Source: Ustilaginoidea virens (lineage: Eukaryota; Ascomycota; Sordariomycetes; Hypocreales; Clavicipitaceae). From it: DNA of 64,000 nt. The stretch lies in assembly GCF_000687475.1 (NCBI RefSeq), contig NC_057322.1:1860001-1924000 (forward strand), in the 5' to 3' direction. The first letter of the stretch is position 1, and each line of letters starts with the position of its first letter. Below, in pieces: positions 34,905 through 46,863 of the stretch. The position numbers and the translations under genes are program-made. Under the pieces are notes generated by a model, which saw nothing but the letters and a program-made list of their open reading frames with translations, had not been told where the DNA came from and ran no database searches.

Positions 34905-37727
34905 ATGGGGCCCTGGCATCTCACCGACAATGACGACCCCAAGTCGCCCGCCATTCCCGCAGACCTCCCCCTGTCCTTGAACGACCGGAGACATGCCCCG
35001 TTGGAAGACTATGTAGCGGAAACAGAGATGTACGATGGCTGGCAAGGTCAGCCGTTGCGATCCAAGAGCCGTACCCCTTTGAATGCTGCGTGCTCACCCC
35101 TTGCGTTCCTCAGGTCAATCTCAGTTCCTCACAACGCCGGCGCTGGCCAAACCCCTCGGTTTCGGGAATCTTTCTCTGAACGACGACGACTTTGGGCCCG
35201 ATGCCGGCAAGGGCCCCAGGGATAGCGATGCGCGGCTTATGGAAATGCTTCAAGCGCAGGCTGCGGCTCACCAGGCCGGGCACGGACTCGAAGATGAACA
35301 AACCATTGTCAATGACGAGAAGCTCTCGGATTCGGAAAAGAAGGATAGACTGCAAAAGGCCCTGACAATGGCGGCAAGCAATGGTGACGCCCCCCAAGTC
35401 AGAAGATTACTCGATGGAATCGCCAAGGCCTATCTCGACGTCAATGCTGCCGACGAAGACGGAACGCCGCCTTTGATATATGCCAGCTGCTTCGTGAGTA
35501 GCACCGCTTCTTTTGCTCACGGCCTTTGTCCGCGGAGGAAAATGCCTCCCCGAAACTAATCCTTTTGACTCGTTCACGCAGGGACATGAAAGTGTGGTAA
35601 AGGCCCTTATCGAAGCCGGCGCCGATGTCAACAAGCAGGATCAGAGCCAGTGGTCTGCCCTGATGTGGGCCATGACGAACCGCCACAAGGGAATCGCGAA
35701 ACTGCTGCTGGATCACGGCGCCTCTTCCGATCAGAAGACGTCTTCTGGACGCACAGCCTTTGACTTTGTCCCTCCCGATAGCGACATGTCCTTTTACCTG
35801 CACGACAATGGATACAACATCGGGAATGCCGGCATGGGCGACGACTTTTACAACCCCGGCTTTTCACAAGACCGCTTCGAGGAAGAAATGGCCGAGAATG
35901 AAATGCGGAGGAGGTTGATGATGGACAGCGCCAGAGACTTGGAGGTTGATTTGGGTAACGTGGGCTTAGACGACCAGCCAGAGGTATGCCAGCCACTTTT
36001 CCTTTCCTTTTTCTTCCTTTTTTTTTTTCCCCTCTTTTTATTTTATTTATTTTATTTTATTTTATTTTCATGCTGATGAGAAACTCGCCCTTCAGCCGGT
36101 TGATGAGTTTGAGGAAGAGCAACAAGAGTTCGACTGGAGCCGCTGCTTGCATGACCAAATGTTTGTCTTTCAGGAACACGAGCTCGACCGGATACTAGAC
36201 ATCATCGTCACCAAGATGACGCCGCAGCGTTCGCCGTCGCAGAAACCCGTGCCGGCCAACATGATCTTCTTGAGCGCGCGATACGCGCATTATCATGCCA
36301 ACCCGGAGCTGCTGGAGAAGCTCCTCGTCACGGCCATAGACTTGATCAATGACGTGGTCGAACGATGCCAGTGGGACATGACCATACTGGCGTTTTGGAT
36401 CTCCAACGCCACGCTTTTGCTGCACCATCTCAAAAAGGACGCCGGGCTGGTCGAGGCCACAACCGAGTTCCAGGCCCACCTCGCCGAGCTCATCAACGAG
36501 ATTTTCATTCTGATAGTCCGCGACGCCGAACGACGCCTGGACAAGGTGCTCGACGCGGCCATGCTGGACCACGAGACGATTCCCGGTTTCGAGGACATTA
36601 CGTTTCAGAACGAGTGGAAGCTCTTCAAGCGCAAGGCAACAGTCAAGGAGCAGCCGCTCGAGAAGAGGTTCCGGCCGCCGTCGCCGAAGCAGCGCGCGAA
36701 ACCCGCCCCGCGCAACGTCACGTCGCTCCTCTCGTCCACCCTCTTCGTCCTGGACCTCTACGACATCCACTCGGTGATTACGTCCCAGATCGTCTCCCAG
36801 CTGCTGTACTGGATCGGGGCAGAGCTCTTTAACAGGATCATGTCCAACCGCAAGTACCTGGCGAGGACGAAGGCGATGCAGATCCGCATGAACGTGTCCA
36901 TCCTCGAGGACTGGGCCCGGTGCAACAACCGGCAGGCGGAGCACTACGAAGGCGGGGACACAAGGGCGTCGGGCGAGACGACCATGGACGCGGCCAGGCG
37001 GTTCCTGGCCCCCGTCATCCAGCTCCTGCAGTGGCTGCAGTGCTTCTCGTCCCTCGACGCCGGCGACCTGGAAGCGCTGGTGAGCACGCTGCAGCAGCTA
37101 AAGAGGCTGACGCCGCAGCAGCTCATCCACGCGGCCGCCCACTACCGACCCGAGGTGGGCGAGAAGGGGCTCCCGAAGAGCGCGACAAAGCACCTCTTGG
37201 CCATGCAGAAGGAGGCGGCGCTCAAGCGGGACCGGCGCCGCAGCCGGGCGCCCTCGCCGCAGCCCAAGACGGGCCAGGGCCAGGGCGGCAGCGGCAGCAG
37301 CCCCACCACGCCCGTCAAGGGCAAGGTAAACGGCAACGGCGGGGACAACCTGCTCGACACGCCCGGGAGCGCGCTCAGCTGCACGGACGAAGGGCCGGGC
37401 GCAGACGGTGGCGCAGACGGCGGCGGCGGCGGCGACAACGGCAACGGCAACGGCAATAGCAACGACGATGGCAACGGCAACGACGACGACGACGACGACG
37501 ACCCGGAGCACCTGCTCATGGACCCTGCGCTCATGCTGCCGTTTACGCTGCCATCCGTGACCGACATGCTGGTCTCGTACGGGGCCGGGTTCGGGGGCGT
37601 CAACAGGGAGCGCGAGAGAAAGTACATTCCTTCCGTGCCGGCCGAGTTCCTGGAGAAGCTGGAAATCAGCGGCGTGCGGAAGGAGCCCATGTTTGAGGAG
37701 AAGGACTGGGAGAATGAGCAAGTATGA
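34905..37727 (+). CDS. Ankyrin-repeat and DIL-domain protein, four exons
   Basis: Exons 34905-35046, 35114-35493, 35582-35983 and 36096-37727 join in phase to give 851 residues. Residues about 120-245 form ankyrin repeats (AASNGDAPQVRRLL, then GHESVVKALIEAGADVNKQD and a third repeat). An acidic linker follows, then a DIL (dilute) domain from about 366 to 660, the fold found in the cargo-binding tail of class V myosins. Fungi have a conserved ankyrin-DIL family without a motor domain. An adaptor role in transport or polarity is a family-level inference. A low-complexity insert (about 700-780) rich in Gly, Asn and Asp, encoded by GGC/GAC/AAC repeats, separates the DIL domain from a conserved end (LMDPALMLPFTLPS...EFLEKLEISG). 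No membrane segment is seen. The start is set by MGPWHLTDNDDP in a good context. Confidence 0.88.
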
Positions 37728-40700
37728 GTCACGATGATGATGATGATGATGATGGGTCCTGACGATGAATCATGATCATGAATCGTGAGCCGAAGGGAGA
37801 TTGTCATGGAGAGGGAAACGCGCTTTTCCGTGGCGGCTGAAAGGTGCACCTGGGTAGAGAGTAGTCAGCCACGAATCCGGGTAGATGCATGCTACAGAGT
37901 AGAAGCAGCTACGAATCCGGGCACGGGGGAGGCAAACACTGTTTTGTTTTGTTTTTCTTTTTTTTTTCTTTTTACTCTTGTTTTTTTTTTTTGCCCTGTT
38001 CTTTGCACAAGCCCACTGCAACGCGACATCTGGTTCACGACAGCGACACTCCTCCACCTTTTCTTTTTTGCTTCTGCTTGTTTCTGCTTGTTTCCCCCCA
38101 GCCTGATTTGAGTTTTACGTTGGCCATGGGAAAAGACCACACGGGCTTACATGTTGCGAGCTTGTACAATTTTCTTCGATACAGGTGCCCTGCGTGCAGG
38201 TGCCTCTATTTGGGCAGCACCCGAATCTGAATATAGGGTGATTGCGTCTTATCCCGCCGTGTTTATGTGGTTTTAGCACAGATGACCTGTCTATCTTGGC
38301 ATGGGATGTCTGCGCCGATGCTGTGCTTCGGCCCGGTTCGCAGCGGGACCGGCATGACATCTATCAGGTGCGTAGGTACATAGGTACGTACGTACATGTG
38401 CTTGGATGGAAACCAATGCGCTGCGTGCGGAGGGCAGCCCCAACCGCGATGCGATGCGCCCGGTTGGGAATCAGGATGAACATGGGGGGCGCGTTGCTTT
38501 TCCGGAGGCCTCGCTGCAAGGGGGGCTGGGGGGTAGGCGGGCTAGCGCACGGCCCGCGGTGCTGGCGCGGTGCTGGCGCGGTGCTGGCGCGGCACGGCAT
38601 GGCATGGCATGGCATCAATGGCTGCCGGCGCGGATTGCCAGTAATATAATACATCAATAGCTGCGGACGTGAAAATCAGGAACGCGTGCGGTCGCCCCGG
38701 GGAACGGCGGTCGCGCGGGACGGGGTGGGTGCGTGTGGTCGCTGCGGTGGGCGAGTTGACTGACTGTGGGCGTTTTGCCCGTTTGCCTCGTCGATGGCAA
38801 GTGGCCTGGTCAGAGCATGTGCCGGGCGGCGGACGGAGGAGTACATGTATTTACGTAACTAGACGTCCGCGGGCCGGCAGGGGGCGGCCCGCCGGGGGTG
38901 GTGGTGGTGGTGGTGGTGGGGGGGGGCACCCAAGTTCACGTCCTGGCTTGCGGCTTTGGCCTGCCGCTCTTCCTCGCAAGCTCCCTTCATTCCCATTCCC
39001 ATTCCCATTCCGTTTCCGTTGTCTTTTTGCTGTGCTTTCTCCTCCCCAGGCCGGAAAAGCGTCTGCATGTCTGGGGCTGCGGCGCACGCGAATCCATCCA
39101 AGATAAAACAACCGTCGGCCAGCCGTCGGGAGGAGCCTCCTCCCCAGCGGTATCTTGCCTTGGGTCTCGGGAGCCGGACCCTTGCCTTCTCCCCCCCCGC
39201 CCCCAAGTGCTGCGCGGTGCTGACATCCTGAGACGGGTTTGCTGCCCGTTGGCGCGTTGCGCGTGGTGAGCGCGCCGAGTGCTGAGTCCTGACCCTGGCA
39301 GCATGCACCGCCAATGTCCTATTCGGCAATGTGCCGATGCTGCGGCCTTGTTTTGCAGATTCTCGTGAGTGGTTGGGGGGGGGGTCGCTGATGCAGGGTG
39401 CAGGGTGCAGGGCGCAGATTGCAGGTTGCATCCCGGGACTGAACTGGTGCGTTGCGTGCGTGTTGGTTGGTGAAGAGGAAGGGAGGGAAGGGGGGGGCTG
39501 GTAAAGTAAGTCGGGCGTGCAAAGGTGCTGCTGGTTGGTGAACCGCAGTTGCTGGCCTTGTCGACGAGTCATGCATAGAGGAGCAGCGAGCTTGCTGAAC
39601 ACCTGGACGGTGGCCTCGGGTGGATGGATCGCAACATGCGCTTGTGTGCTGTCTAATCTCCGTCGAAACCGCACGACGGCAACTGCTGCTGGGCCGCGCT
39701 TTGATCGAGCGCCAGAATCTAGCGATGCTCTTTCCTTTGAGCCCGCTCGTTTGGTGTCGTGACGGACGTCCTGCAAGCTTGTACTCCGTAGCTGGCTGTC
39801 CAGCACGGTTGGCCACAGCGGCAGCTGTCATGGCTCACCAACCACGTGGAGACGGCTGGCCAGGGCTTGTGGGGGAGATTAAAAATACCGCATCCGTGTG
39901 TTGAGCGCCGCAACAATCTTGTGCTTTTATTAGGCCAAGGCTGCGGTACACCGGCTGGCCGTCCAGCCGGTGGAGAGCTTGGATGCGGTTGGGCGGTGAT
40001 GGGGTCCAAGTCGTGATGGACCCGACCCGGTCGTCGATAAGCTCGGCTCTGTCAAAAGGAGGACAAGTCTGGTGGGTGCTGGTTCCTCAAAACGCCCCAG
40101 CCGCATCTGGCCAACTAGCCACCGCGGTGCGATGTGGCAACGCCTGGGTGGCTCTGGTAGGTAGGTACTATTTAGGCAGCAGGTGGCACAACCCGACCGA
40201 GCAGATTGAATGCCAGGATCAAGAGGCTAGAGACTCCATCCAGCGTGCGTGCCTTTGTTTCCAACAACAGTGCGCAGCTTCGCAGTATCGGGCAGGTCAG
40301 TTGAAAGGTCGGATTGCGTGGTAGGATTGTGTGGTTGGATGGCATGGTCGGATCAGAGGGTCAGGCTGCCGATCGGAATCAACATGAAGATCAGCAGCAG
40401 GCCAGCGTGTCCAAGTGTGATTAGAAGTTCATGTTGAGCTGTCGTCGGTACTGTAGCTATGTCGAGACGTTGTTTGACGAGGGTCAGCAGTGCTGGTGCT
40501 GGTGCTGGTGCTGGTGGTGGAACGTCCAGACTGGATGGAGCCTGCGGCTTTCTGTTGGGCGTGCAGCCACCAGATCAGCCCGTTGCCCGATGCGGCAGTG
40601 TCCTGCCTTGTGCAGGAACAAGCTTTCCGCGGGTGACCTGTCAGCGGGCCTTTACGTCTGGTCTGTTTTTTTTTTATTCCTCCGCGTTGTCTGTCTGTCT

Positions 40701-42453
40701 GTCTGTCGTCTTTCCCGGAGCAGCTGCGCGGCTGAGTATCGGCTTTTAAGAGGGCTAGCCCGTCAATTCGGTCATGGACTCGCGACTCGGGAGGTTGCCG
40801 GCAATTCCAAGCATCAGAAGCACGGCAATCCAGGGAGAACAGAGTGGCCAGGGGACTGGGCAGAGCACCCTGGCCCAAAACGTCAAGTTTGCGGCATAAG
40901 CAGGTCATGACGAGTGTCCAACGTAGGTAGCCGAAGCTGGTGCTGTCGACGGCGCCCGCGGCCGATCAAGCGTTGGACCTTGGTTGCCTGCCGTTGACGT
41001 TGCCCTCGTGCCGCCTTGGCCTTTGCGGCCGACTAGGTAGGTATGTAGGTAGACAACGCTTGGGGCAGCTGGGGAGCATGCGTCACCGGCTGCCCATCTC
41101 GTTGCGCCCTGCGTGCCACTTCTGTGCCTTGTTTGGTGTCCGGTGAAGAAGAGGATGAGCCTGGCGTCCAGCTGCCGAGACGCACTGGCACAACAACGTT
41201 CTCGCACGCGCACCATCAATGGGGTTGAAACTTGACAGTTGACCCCTTCTCCGTCGCCCCCCCCCCCCGTCCGTGATCTTTTGCGTCGCCCTTGCCGTGG
41301 TTGTCTCGGTGTCTCGGTGACTCGGTGACTCGGTGTCTCTTGTTGGCCTTAAAGATCCCCCTTTTCCCCCAGAAACCTCGCGTGTCTGGTGTTGTCTTGC
41401 TCGGCTGTCTCGTCTTACCCACCACGCAAGTCAGTCGCAGCTGGAGAAGCCGTGCTGTGCAACAAAGTCATTTCCCCCCCCCCAGCCGTGCTGCTTTGGC
41501 ACGTCCGTAGACACTGTCGCATTTTGCCGCGAGACAAGCACCCGTTGGGCACGCATACCGACCGAGGAAACACAGCCGTCTGTCCACGTCCCCGGCCTTC
41601 GCAAATCGCCGTCGAGCATTTCGCTGACCGCAAAAACCCCCGGCACCAAGGTTTGGCAGCCACCCATTGGACCAGCAAATCAATACCGAGTAGCCAACGC
41701 AACTCCAACGCAACTCCAACGCACGTTGGGGCCCAAATACTCACCTGCTGTCCACCGCCCCCGAACCAGAGACAGTTCTAGCGGCGGGGAGGGGCCAAAA
41801 GAAAACAAAGAGAGGGGGAGAAAAAAAAAAAGGAAAAAAAAATTAAAAAGAAGAAAGAAGAAGAAATTGAGGAGCCAAGGCCCCGGCAAGCAACTGCCGT
41901 GCATCTGCTGGTTCCCTGTCGTCCGCAGCGCCAAGTGCGCACCAACTGCTCCGTCCGCCGTTTGCTTTGGGCCAGCTGCCAGCTTGGCTGCCAGCTTGTT
42001 GTTGTTCACTCGCGCCTTCCTCCAGTCTCTTGCTCTGCTTGACCGCATCTTCCCTCTCCATAACCCTTCAAGTTCATTGCTCTTTGTTCTTTTCCTCTCC
42101 TTCACTCGCCTTCACCTCTCCATCCTTGGCCTGGCCAGTTGTTCAGTCTGGCTCTTGGCCACCAGCTTTTCCTTGCCCGTCCTGACGCCTGACGATCAAC
42201 CAAAACCTTGCTCAGCAGTGCGGATATAACATCTGGCGCCCCCACGGTCGCTCATCTCACCCTGCCGATTCACCCATCGGAGAGCCCTTGCCAGGTCTGC
42301 ATCATCAAGTTTCCGTCTGCTGCGCTCGTGGCACTCGCATTCTTTGTGCCGGGCAAAACAAAAAAGAAACAAGACGACGAGAAATTACCGTCACAGGATC
42401 ACTTGCGTGCGCTTTGCATCGCGCTTTGCATTGCGCCCCCGTATACTGTTGCC
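37728..42453. other. 4.7 kb gene-free region
   Basis: No supported gene. It opens with a GAT microsatellite just after the ankyrin-DIL stop (about 37733-37756). Further on are poly-T runs near 37960-37995, GCGGTGCTGGC repeats near 38560-38590, a GGTGGT run at 38897-38921, one TACTCCGTA copy at 39782-39790, GTAGGTAC copies at 38372 and 40161, a GCTGGT repeat near 40490-40520, and GTCTCGGTGACTCGG repeats near 41300-41335. The right end is probably the promoter and 5' leader of the TBC gene. Confidence 0.55.
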
Positions 42454-45400
42454 ATGATGCTTCCTTCGCGGTTTCCCTCGGTACGGCAAAGGAACCGCCA
42501 GTCAGTCGGCGGAAAGCCCTCCTTCCGGGACGACGTCTCTGTTGTCGGCGTCAGATATGAAAAGACCAAGCCTGCAGAGCCTCCCACCACGTTGCCGCCA
42601 ACGAGATGCTCCTTGCGCTTGCCCAACAACTCCGTCACGCTGTCGAGGTCCAGCACCGCCGCAACAGCCACGTCACGCTCGACCCGTCCTTCATCCGTCA
42701 CTCTGACCATCTCCTGTCATCCTGTCGTTGTTGTGCCGCCTGCGTTGGCCTTGATGTCTCGTCTCGAACCGCCCACGGAACAGCATCCCGCCTTGAGATC
42801 GCCATTGCCAGCTAACGCGCAGTGTGTCCAGGACGGCAAACGCGACTCGGGTCACGCCGCCACAGCAGCCTCGGACCCGGTCATTCATGAGCAAGAATGT
42901 GAGCACGACTTGAAACGCCTCCAGATCCGCCAGTGCCACTTTCTGGAAGCTGAGCCTGAGGGCTGCCACAAACTCTATTGTGTCTCAAGGGAAATCGTAC
43001 CTGCAGTGGAACTCGTCGACAACAGGGTTGATGCGGACCGAGCGTTGGCCGCAGTAACCCTGGAACAAGCCGGCTCCGCCGCGGGTGCGCCGCCTTTGAC
43101 ACCTGCATCAACCGCAGCCGATTCTCCCTCAACTCAATCAAACAACAACAACAACAACACCACCACCACCACCACCACCAACACCCACGACACCAGCAAT
43201 CCGCTGCCCTCTCTCAAGACACCTTCATTTTCGCCTCGGAGACTGATGAGGAAGAACCGCACTCGCTCTGTTGGACTCGAAAGCCCGGATTCGAGTGACG
43301 TGTCGTCCGAAGGAGCCAGCAGGCTAGCGGCCACGCTGATGGAGCTCCCATCCACGATGCGGGGCTCGTTGTCATCCCCAGCCTCCTCCATGCGGCGCCA
43401 ACCAACCCACTCCGAAGACGACGTCTCTGCTCTACCTTCATCATCAGGACCTTCGACGTCGGGTCCTGCTGATTTGCCCGCGCAGTTTGCTCCCCTCGCG
43501 GTTTCTATCCCTAGCGATAACCTGCTGGACGATGCGTTCATGAGTGGCTTTTCCTTCTCCAAGCGCGGAAGCATCATGTTTGGAGGCAAACGCACAATGC
43601 TGCCAGCTCTTGATGGTGCGACCGACCTGACGTCGTCGTCCGCGACCACGGCGCCAGTCGACGAAAACGGCGACAATGTAGAAACTCTGCCGTCTCCGCC
43701 GCTCAGCCCAACAGTGTCAAAGGAAGCGAGAGCTGAGAGGGCCAGTTCAAGCACTGCCGTCGCCGACGCAGCCAAGCGCACACCACCCCCCCGGCACCAT
43801 CCGTCAAGCCTCAACATGCCTGTCCTTTCCCCCGACGTCGAGAAAGAATCTCAAAAGGTGAGATTGCTCTATGAATTTGGCGATGCTATGAACTGGGAAG
43901 ACGGCGCCAGGTTCTCCTTTTGCGAGCACTTGGAGCCTACTCCCGAGGTTCTTGCAGAGGACTCTCATGACCCGTATGCTTTCCTTTTTTGGCTCTCCAA
44001 TGAATTACGTAAAAGAGCGATGAGATTTGCTGACATTTTCTTTTCTTTTTTTCCACTTGTTTCTCCCGCAATCAGCGCCCGCGTCGCCAATCCTGGGTCA
44101 GCTTCCGCAGCGCCAAGGTGTGCAAGCTCCTTTTCCCACTATCACGCGGATAACGCACGAAGCGATTTTCAGCTGGCCGGTGGGATGGAAGACTGGGAGG
44201 ACGTCGACATTGCTAATGTCGACCGGTACGGCTTCATTATTACGCCTCGCCAACAATCAACCACGAGAGTAAACACATGCACGGAACTCAAGTCGGCGCA
44301 GTTCTCCCCTAGAAGGCGGCATGTGCTGCAAAAGCGAGATCCCATGGGATTCTCATCTGGCCTGGTCCCCGGCAAGGCACCGAGCCGGAAGGTGTCGGCG
44401 CGGTCGCTCAACACGGTCAACTCGGAGAGATCGGTTGCCTCTATGCGATCGTCACGGTCCGTCATCCGTCAAGCCAGCAACCTGCTCCCCCACAACCGCA
44501 GCCGTCGTTGGATGGACGAGGCCGGCGACATGTTGACCATTTCGCCGAACCTGCAGGACTCGATTGAGGAAGCAAAGGTGGAGAAGATATCCGAGGCGCT
44601 GAAACGCAAGGAATGGGAGCGGTCCGAAAAGTGGCACAAGATGGCCAGGGTCATCAACCACGGCGAGCCAGGAGAGGGGATGGATTTTGAGTTTGACGTC
44701 AAGAATCCCAAGCTGATTGAGCGAACGTGGAAGGGGATCCCGGACCGGTGGCGCGCCGCTGCCTGGTGGTCCTTTCTGGCGAGCGCGGCCAGAGACCACG
44801 AGGGTTCTCCGTCGGCCGACAAGGTGATGGCCAGGTTTCGCGAGCTGCAAGGTCAGGCGTCGCCGGATGACGTGCAGATCCACCTGGACGTTCCGAGAAC
44901 AATCAGCAGGCACATCATGTTCCGACGGAGACACAAGGGCGGCCAGAGGCTCCTCTTCCGGGTTTTGCACGCCATTTCGATATACTTCCCCGAGACGGGC
45001 TATGTTCAGGGGATGGCTTCCCTGGCGGCAACGTTGCTGTGCTACTTTGACGAGGAGAAGGCGTTTGTGATGCTGGTGCGCATGTGGCAGCTGCGGGGGC
45101 TGGAGCGGTTGTACAGTCCCGACAGCTTCGACGGGCTCATGACGGCGCTTCGGGAGTTTGACCAGTCATGGCTCAGCAAGGCCATGTCGGAGAAGCTCAG
45201 CCAACTGGAGATTGATTCGACGGCCTATGGGACGAAATGGTACCTGACGCTGTTTAACCTGTCGATTCCTTTTCCGGCGCAGCTGCGCGTGTGGGACGTT
45301 TTTCTTTTGCTGGGGGGGCGGGATGGTGGGCCAGCGGCGCAAGGAGCTGCTGCTGCTGCTGCTGCTGCGAGAGCGACGACGGAGACTGCGGCGTCGACGG

Positions 45401-45642
45401 CGACGAGCAATCCGAGGACCGCCGCGACGGACAAGGAGCAGCCGGGAGAGCCCAGCGGGCTCGACGTGTTGCACGCGGCCAGCGCGGCGTTGATAGACGC
45501 CCTCCGAGACGTGCTGGTTGATTCTGATTTCGAAAATGCCATGAAGGCGCTGACGTCGTGGATCGCCATCAAGGATGAAGACTTGTTGATGAAGGTGACA
45601 AAGGCGGAGTGGAAGGCACACCAGGGCAAGAAGAAGACGTAG
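42454..45642 (+). CDS. TBC-domain Rab GTPase-activating protein
   Basis: The C-terminal half holds a TBC domain (about residues 724-920) starting KGIPDRWRAAAWWSFL. Both catalytic fingers are present: the Arg in IHLDVPRTI and the Gln in GYVQGMA, so an active Rab GAP is expected. The long N-terminus is Ser/Thr/Pro-rich, with an Asn/Thr run from 43141, and includes a conserved-looking block (VRLLYEFGDAMNWEDG). After RVWDVFLLLGG a poly-Ala and Thr-rich insert precedes the final helices. The start at MMLPSRF is preferred over 42208 because upstream residues look like translated leader. With an intron at 43974-44075 the product is about 1,028 residues, but this stretch has competing splice models and may carry a frameshift (see findings). 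Which Rab it acts on cannot be told. Confidence 0.82.
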   Translation: MMLPSRFPSVRQRNRQSVGGKPSFRDDVSVVGVRYEKTKPAEPPTTLPPTRCSLRLPNNSVTLSRSSTAATATSRSTRPSSVTLTISCHPVVVVPPALALMSRLEPPTEQHPALRSPLPANAQCVQDGKRDSGHAATAASDPVIHEQECEHDLKRLQIRQCHFLEAEPEGCHKLYCVSREIVPAVELVDNRVDADRALAAVTLEQAGSAAGAPPLTPASTAADSPSTQSNNNNNNTTTTTTTNTHDTSNPLPSLKTPSFSPRRLMRKNRTRSVGLESPDSSDVSSEGASRLAATLMELPSTMRGSLSSPASSMRRQPTHSEDDVSALPSSSGPSTSGPADLPAQFAPLAVSIPSDNLLDDAFMSGFSFSKRGSIMFGGKRTMLPALDGATDLTSSSATTAPVDENGDNVETLPSPPLSPTVSKEARAERASSSTAVADAAKRTPPPRHHPSSLNMPVLSPDVEKESQKVRLLYEFGDAMNWEDGARFSFCEHLEPTPEVLAEDSHDPYAFLFWLSNELRKRAMRFADIFFSFFPLVSPAISARVANPGSASAAPRCASSFSHYHADNARSDFQLAGGMEDWEDVDIANVDRYGFIITPRQQSTTRVNTCTELKSAQFSPRRRHVLQKRDPMGFSSGLVPGKAPSRKVSARSLNTVNSERSVASMRSSRSVIRQASNLLPHNRSRRWMDEAGDMLTISPNLQDSIEEAKVEKISEALKRKEWERSEKWHKMARVINHGEPGEGMDFEFDVKNPKLIERTWKGIPDRWRAAAWWSFLASAARDHEGSPSADKVMARFRELQGQASPDDVQIHLDVPRTISRHIMFRRRHKGGQRLLFRVLHAISIYFPETGYVQGMASLAATLLCYFDEEKAFVMLVRMWQLRGLERLYSPDSFDGLMTALREFDQSWLSKAMSEKLSQLEIDSTAYGTKWYLTLFNLSIPFPAQLRVWDVFLLLGGRDGGPAAQGAAAAAAAARATTETAASTATSNPRTAATDKEQPGEPSGLDVLHAASAALIDALRDVLVDSDFENAMKALTSWIAIKDEDLLMKVTKAEWKAHQGKKKT

Positions 45643-46822
45643 CAAGCATGCTTGCCTTTTTGGCCTTTCTGAGCGCTACGGAGCAGAGGCATTGCATTGC
45701 ATGGTATTGCATTGCATTGCATTGCATTTGCGTTGACTTTTTTGCCAGGCTGGAGGAGCAAGCGTGTTACTTTTGCTGTTCCTTCTTTCTCTTCTTCTTC
45801 TTCTGTTTATTCTTTTTTTTTCTGCTCTCTTGCTTTGTTCTGCGCAGCTCTCGACCGAGGATACCTGGCTGGGCCTGTATTCTTAAAGCCAAGCCTTGGG
45901 TGGCAAGATTACTACTTGCTGCTGTTTCTTTTTCGTCTTGTTTCCTATTCTATACACGAAGGCATCGGTATTTATTTATTTATTTATTCATTCATTCATT
46001 CATTCATTCATTTATTATTAGCGCACGGCATGCCGAAGAGCACGGTTCCAACGTCGCGTGCCCTCGTTCAGACCCGAAAAGTCCACTCAAGGTCCCTTGT
46101 TTTGCCGTTGCCTTGCCTTGCCGCCCCGTTGGCGGGATGGGTGGTCAGGCTGGCGACGGGACCAGGGAGAGCAGACGAGCTGGCGCAGTCCCCTGGCGAC
46201 CGACAAGTGCCTTCCGTTCCTTTTTGGCAAACGGCCGCGAGGAGTTGCGGGATGTTATAACCCGGTGTGGCGGGGACAAAGCTATGCTTTCGTAGTACAT
46301 GGCTCGTTGGCTTGTCGGCTGCTCCCGATTGCGTGGCGGGGCCGGGCGGACGGGCGGGCGCGCGTGGTCGAAGCCGGGTGTGGTATGATTATACATGGCG
46401 TTGAAGCAGTCGACGGAGCGGGTGGAGTGCTGTGGTGTGTGTGGTGTGGTGTGGTGTGGTGTGGTGTGGTGTGGTGTGTTGTGGTGATACGTGTTGACGT
46501 GGTGAAGCCTTGCTGATGTTGATGCCGATGCTGATGTTGATGCTGATGCCGATGCCGATGTTGATGCCGATGCTGATGCCGATGTTGATGCCGATGCTGA
46601 TGCCGATGCTGATGCCGATGCTGATGCCGATGCTGATGCCGATGCTGATGCCGATGCCGATGTGGATGCCGATGCTGATGCCGATGCTGATGCCGATGCC
46701 GTGCCGCTTTGTCTGTGTATTTTCGTAGTCTTCTTCCCTCTTCACCTGCCCTTTTCCAGCACACCACCAGCACACCACCGTCGCCATCACCAGCCTCAGC
46801 ATCACCAACATCACCAGCATCC

Positions 46823-46863
<41 letters not shown>

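Noticed and set aside
42208..42453. Upstream extension of the TBC protein by 82 codons
   Set aside because: It reads like translated 5' leader, and the tandem ATG at 42454/42457 has a better context.
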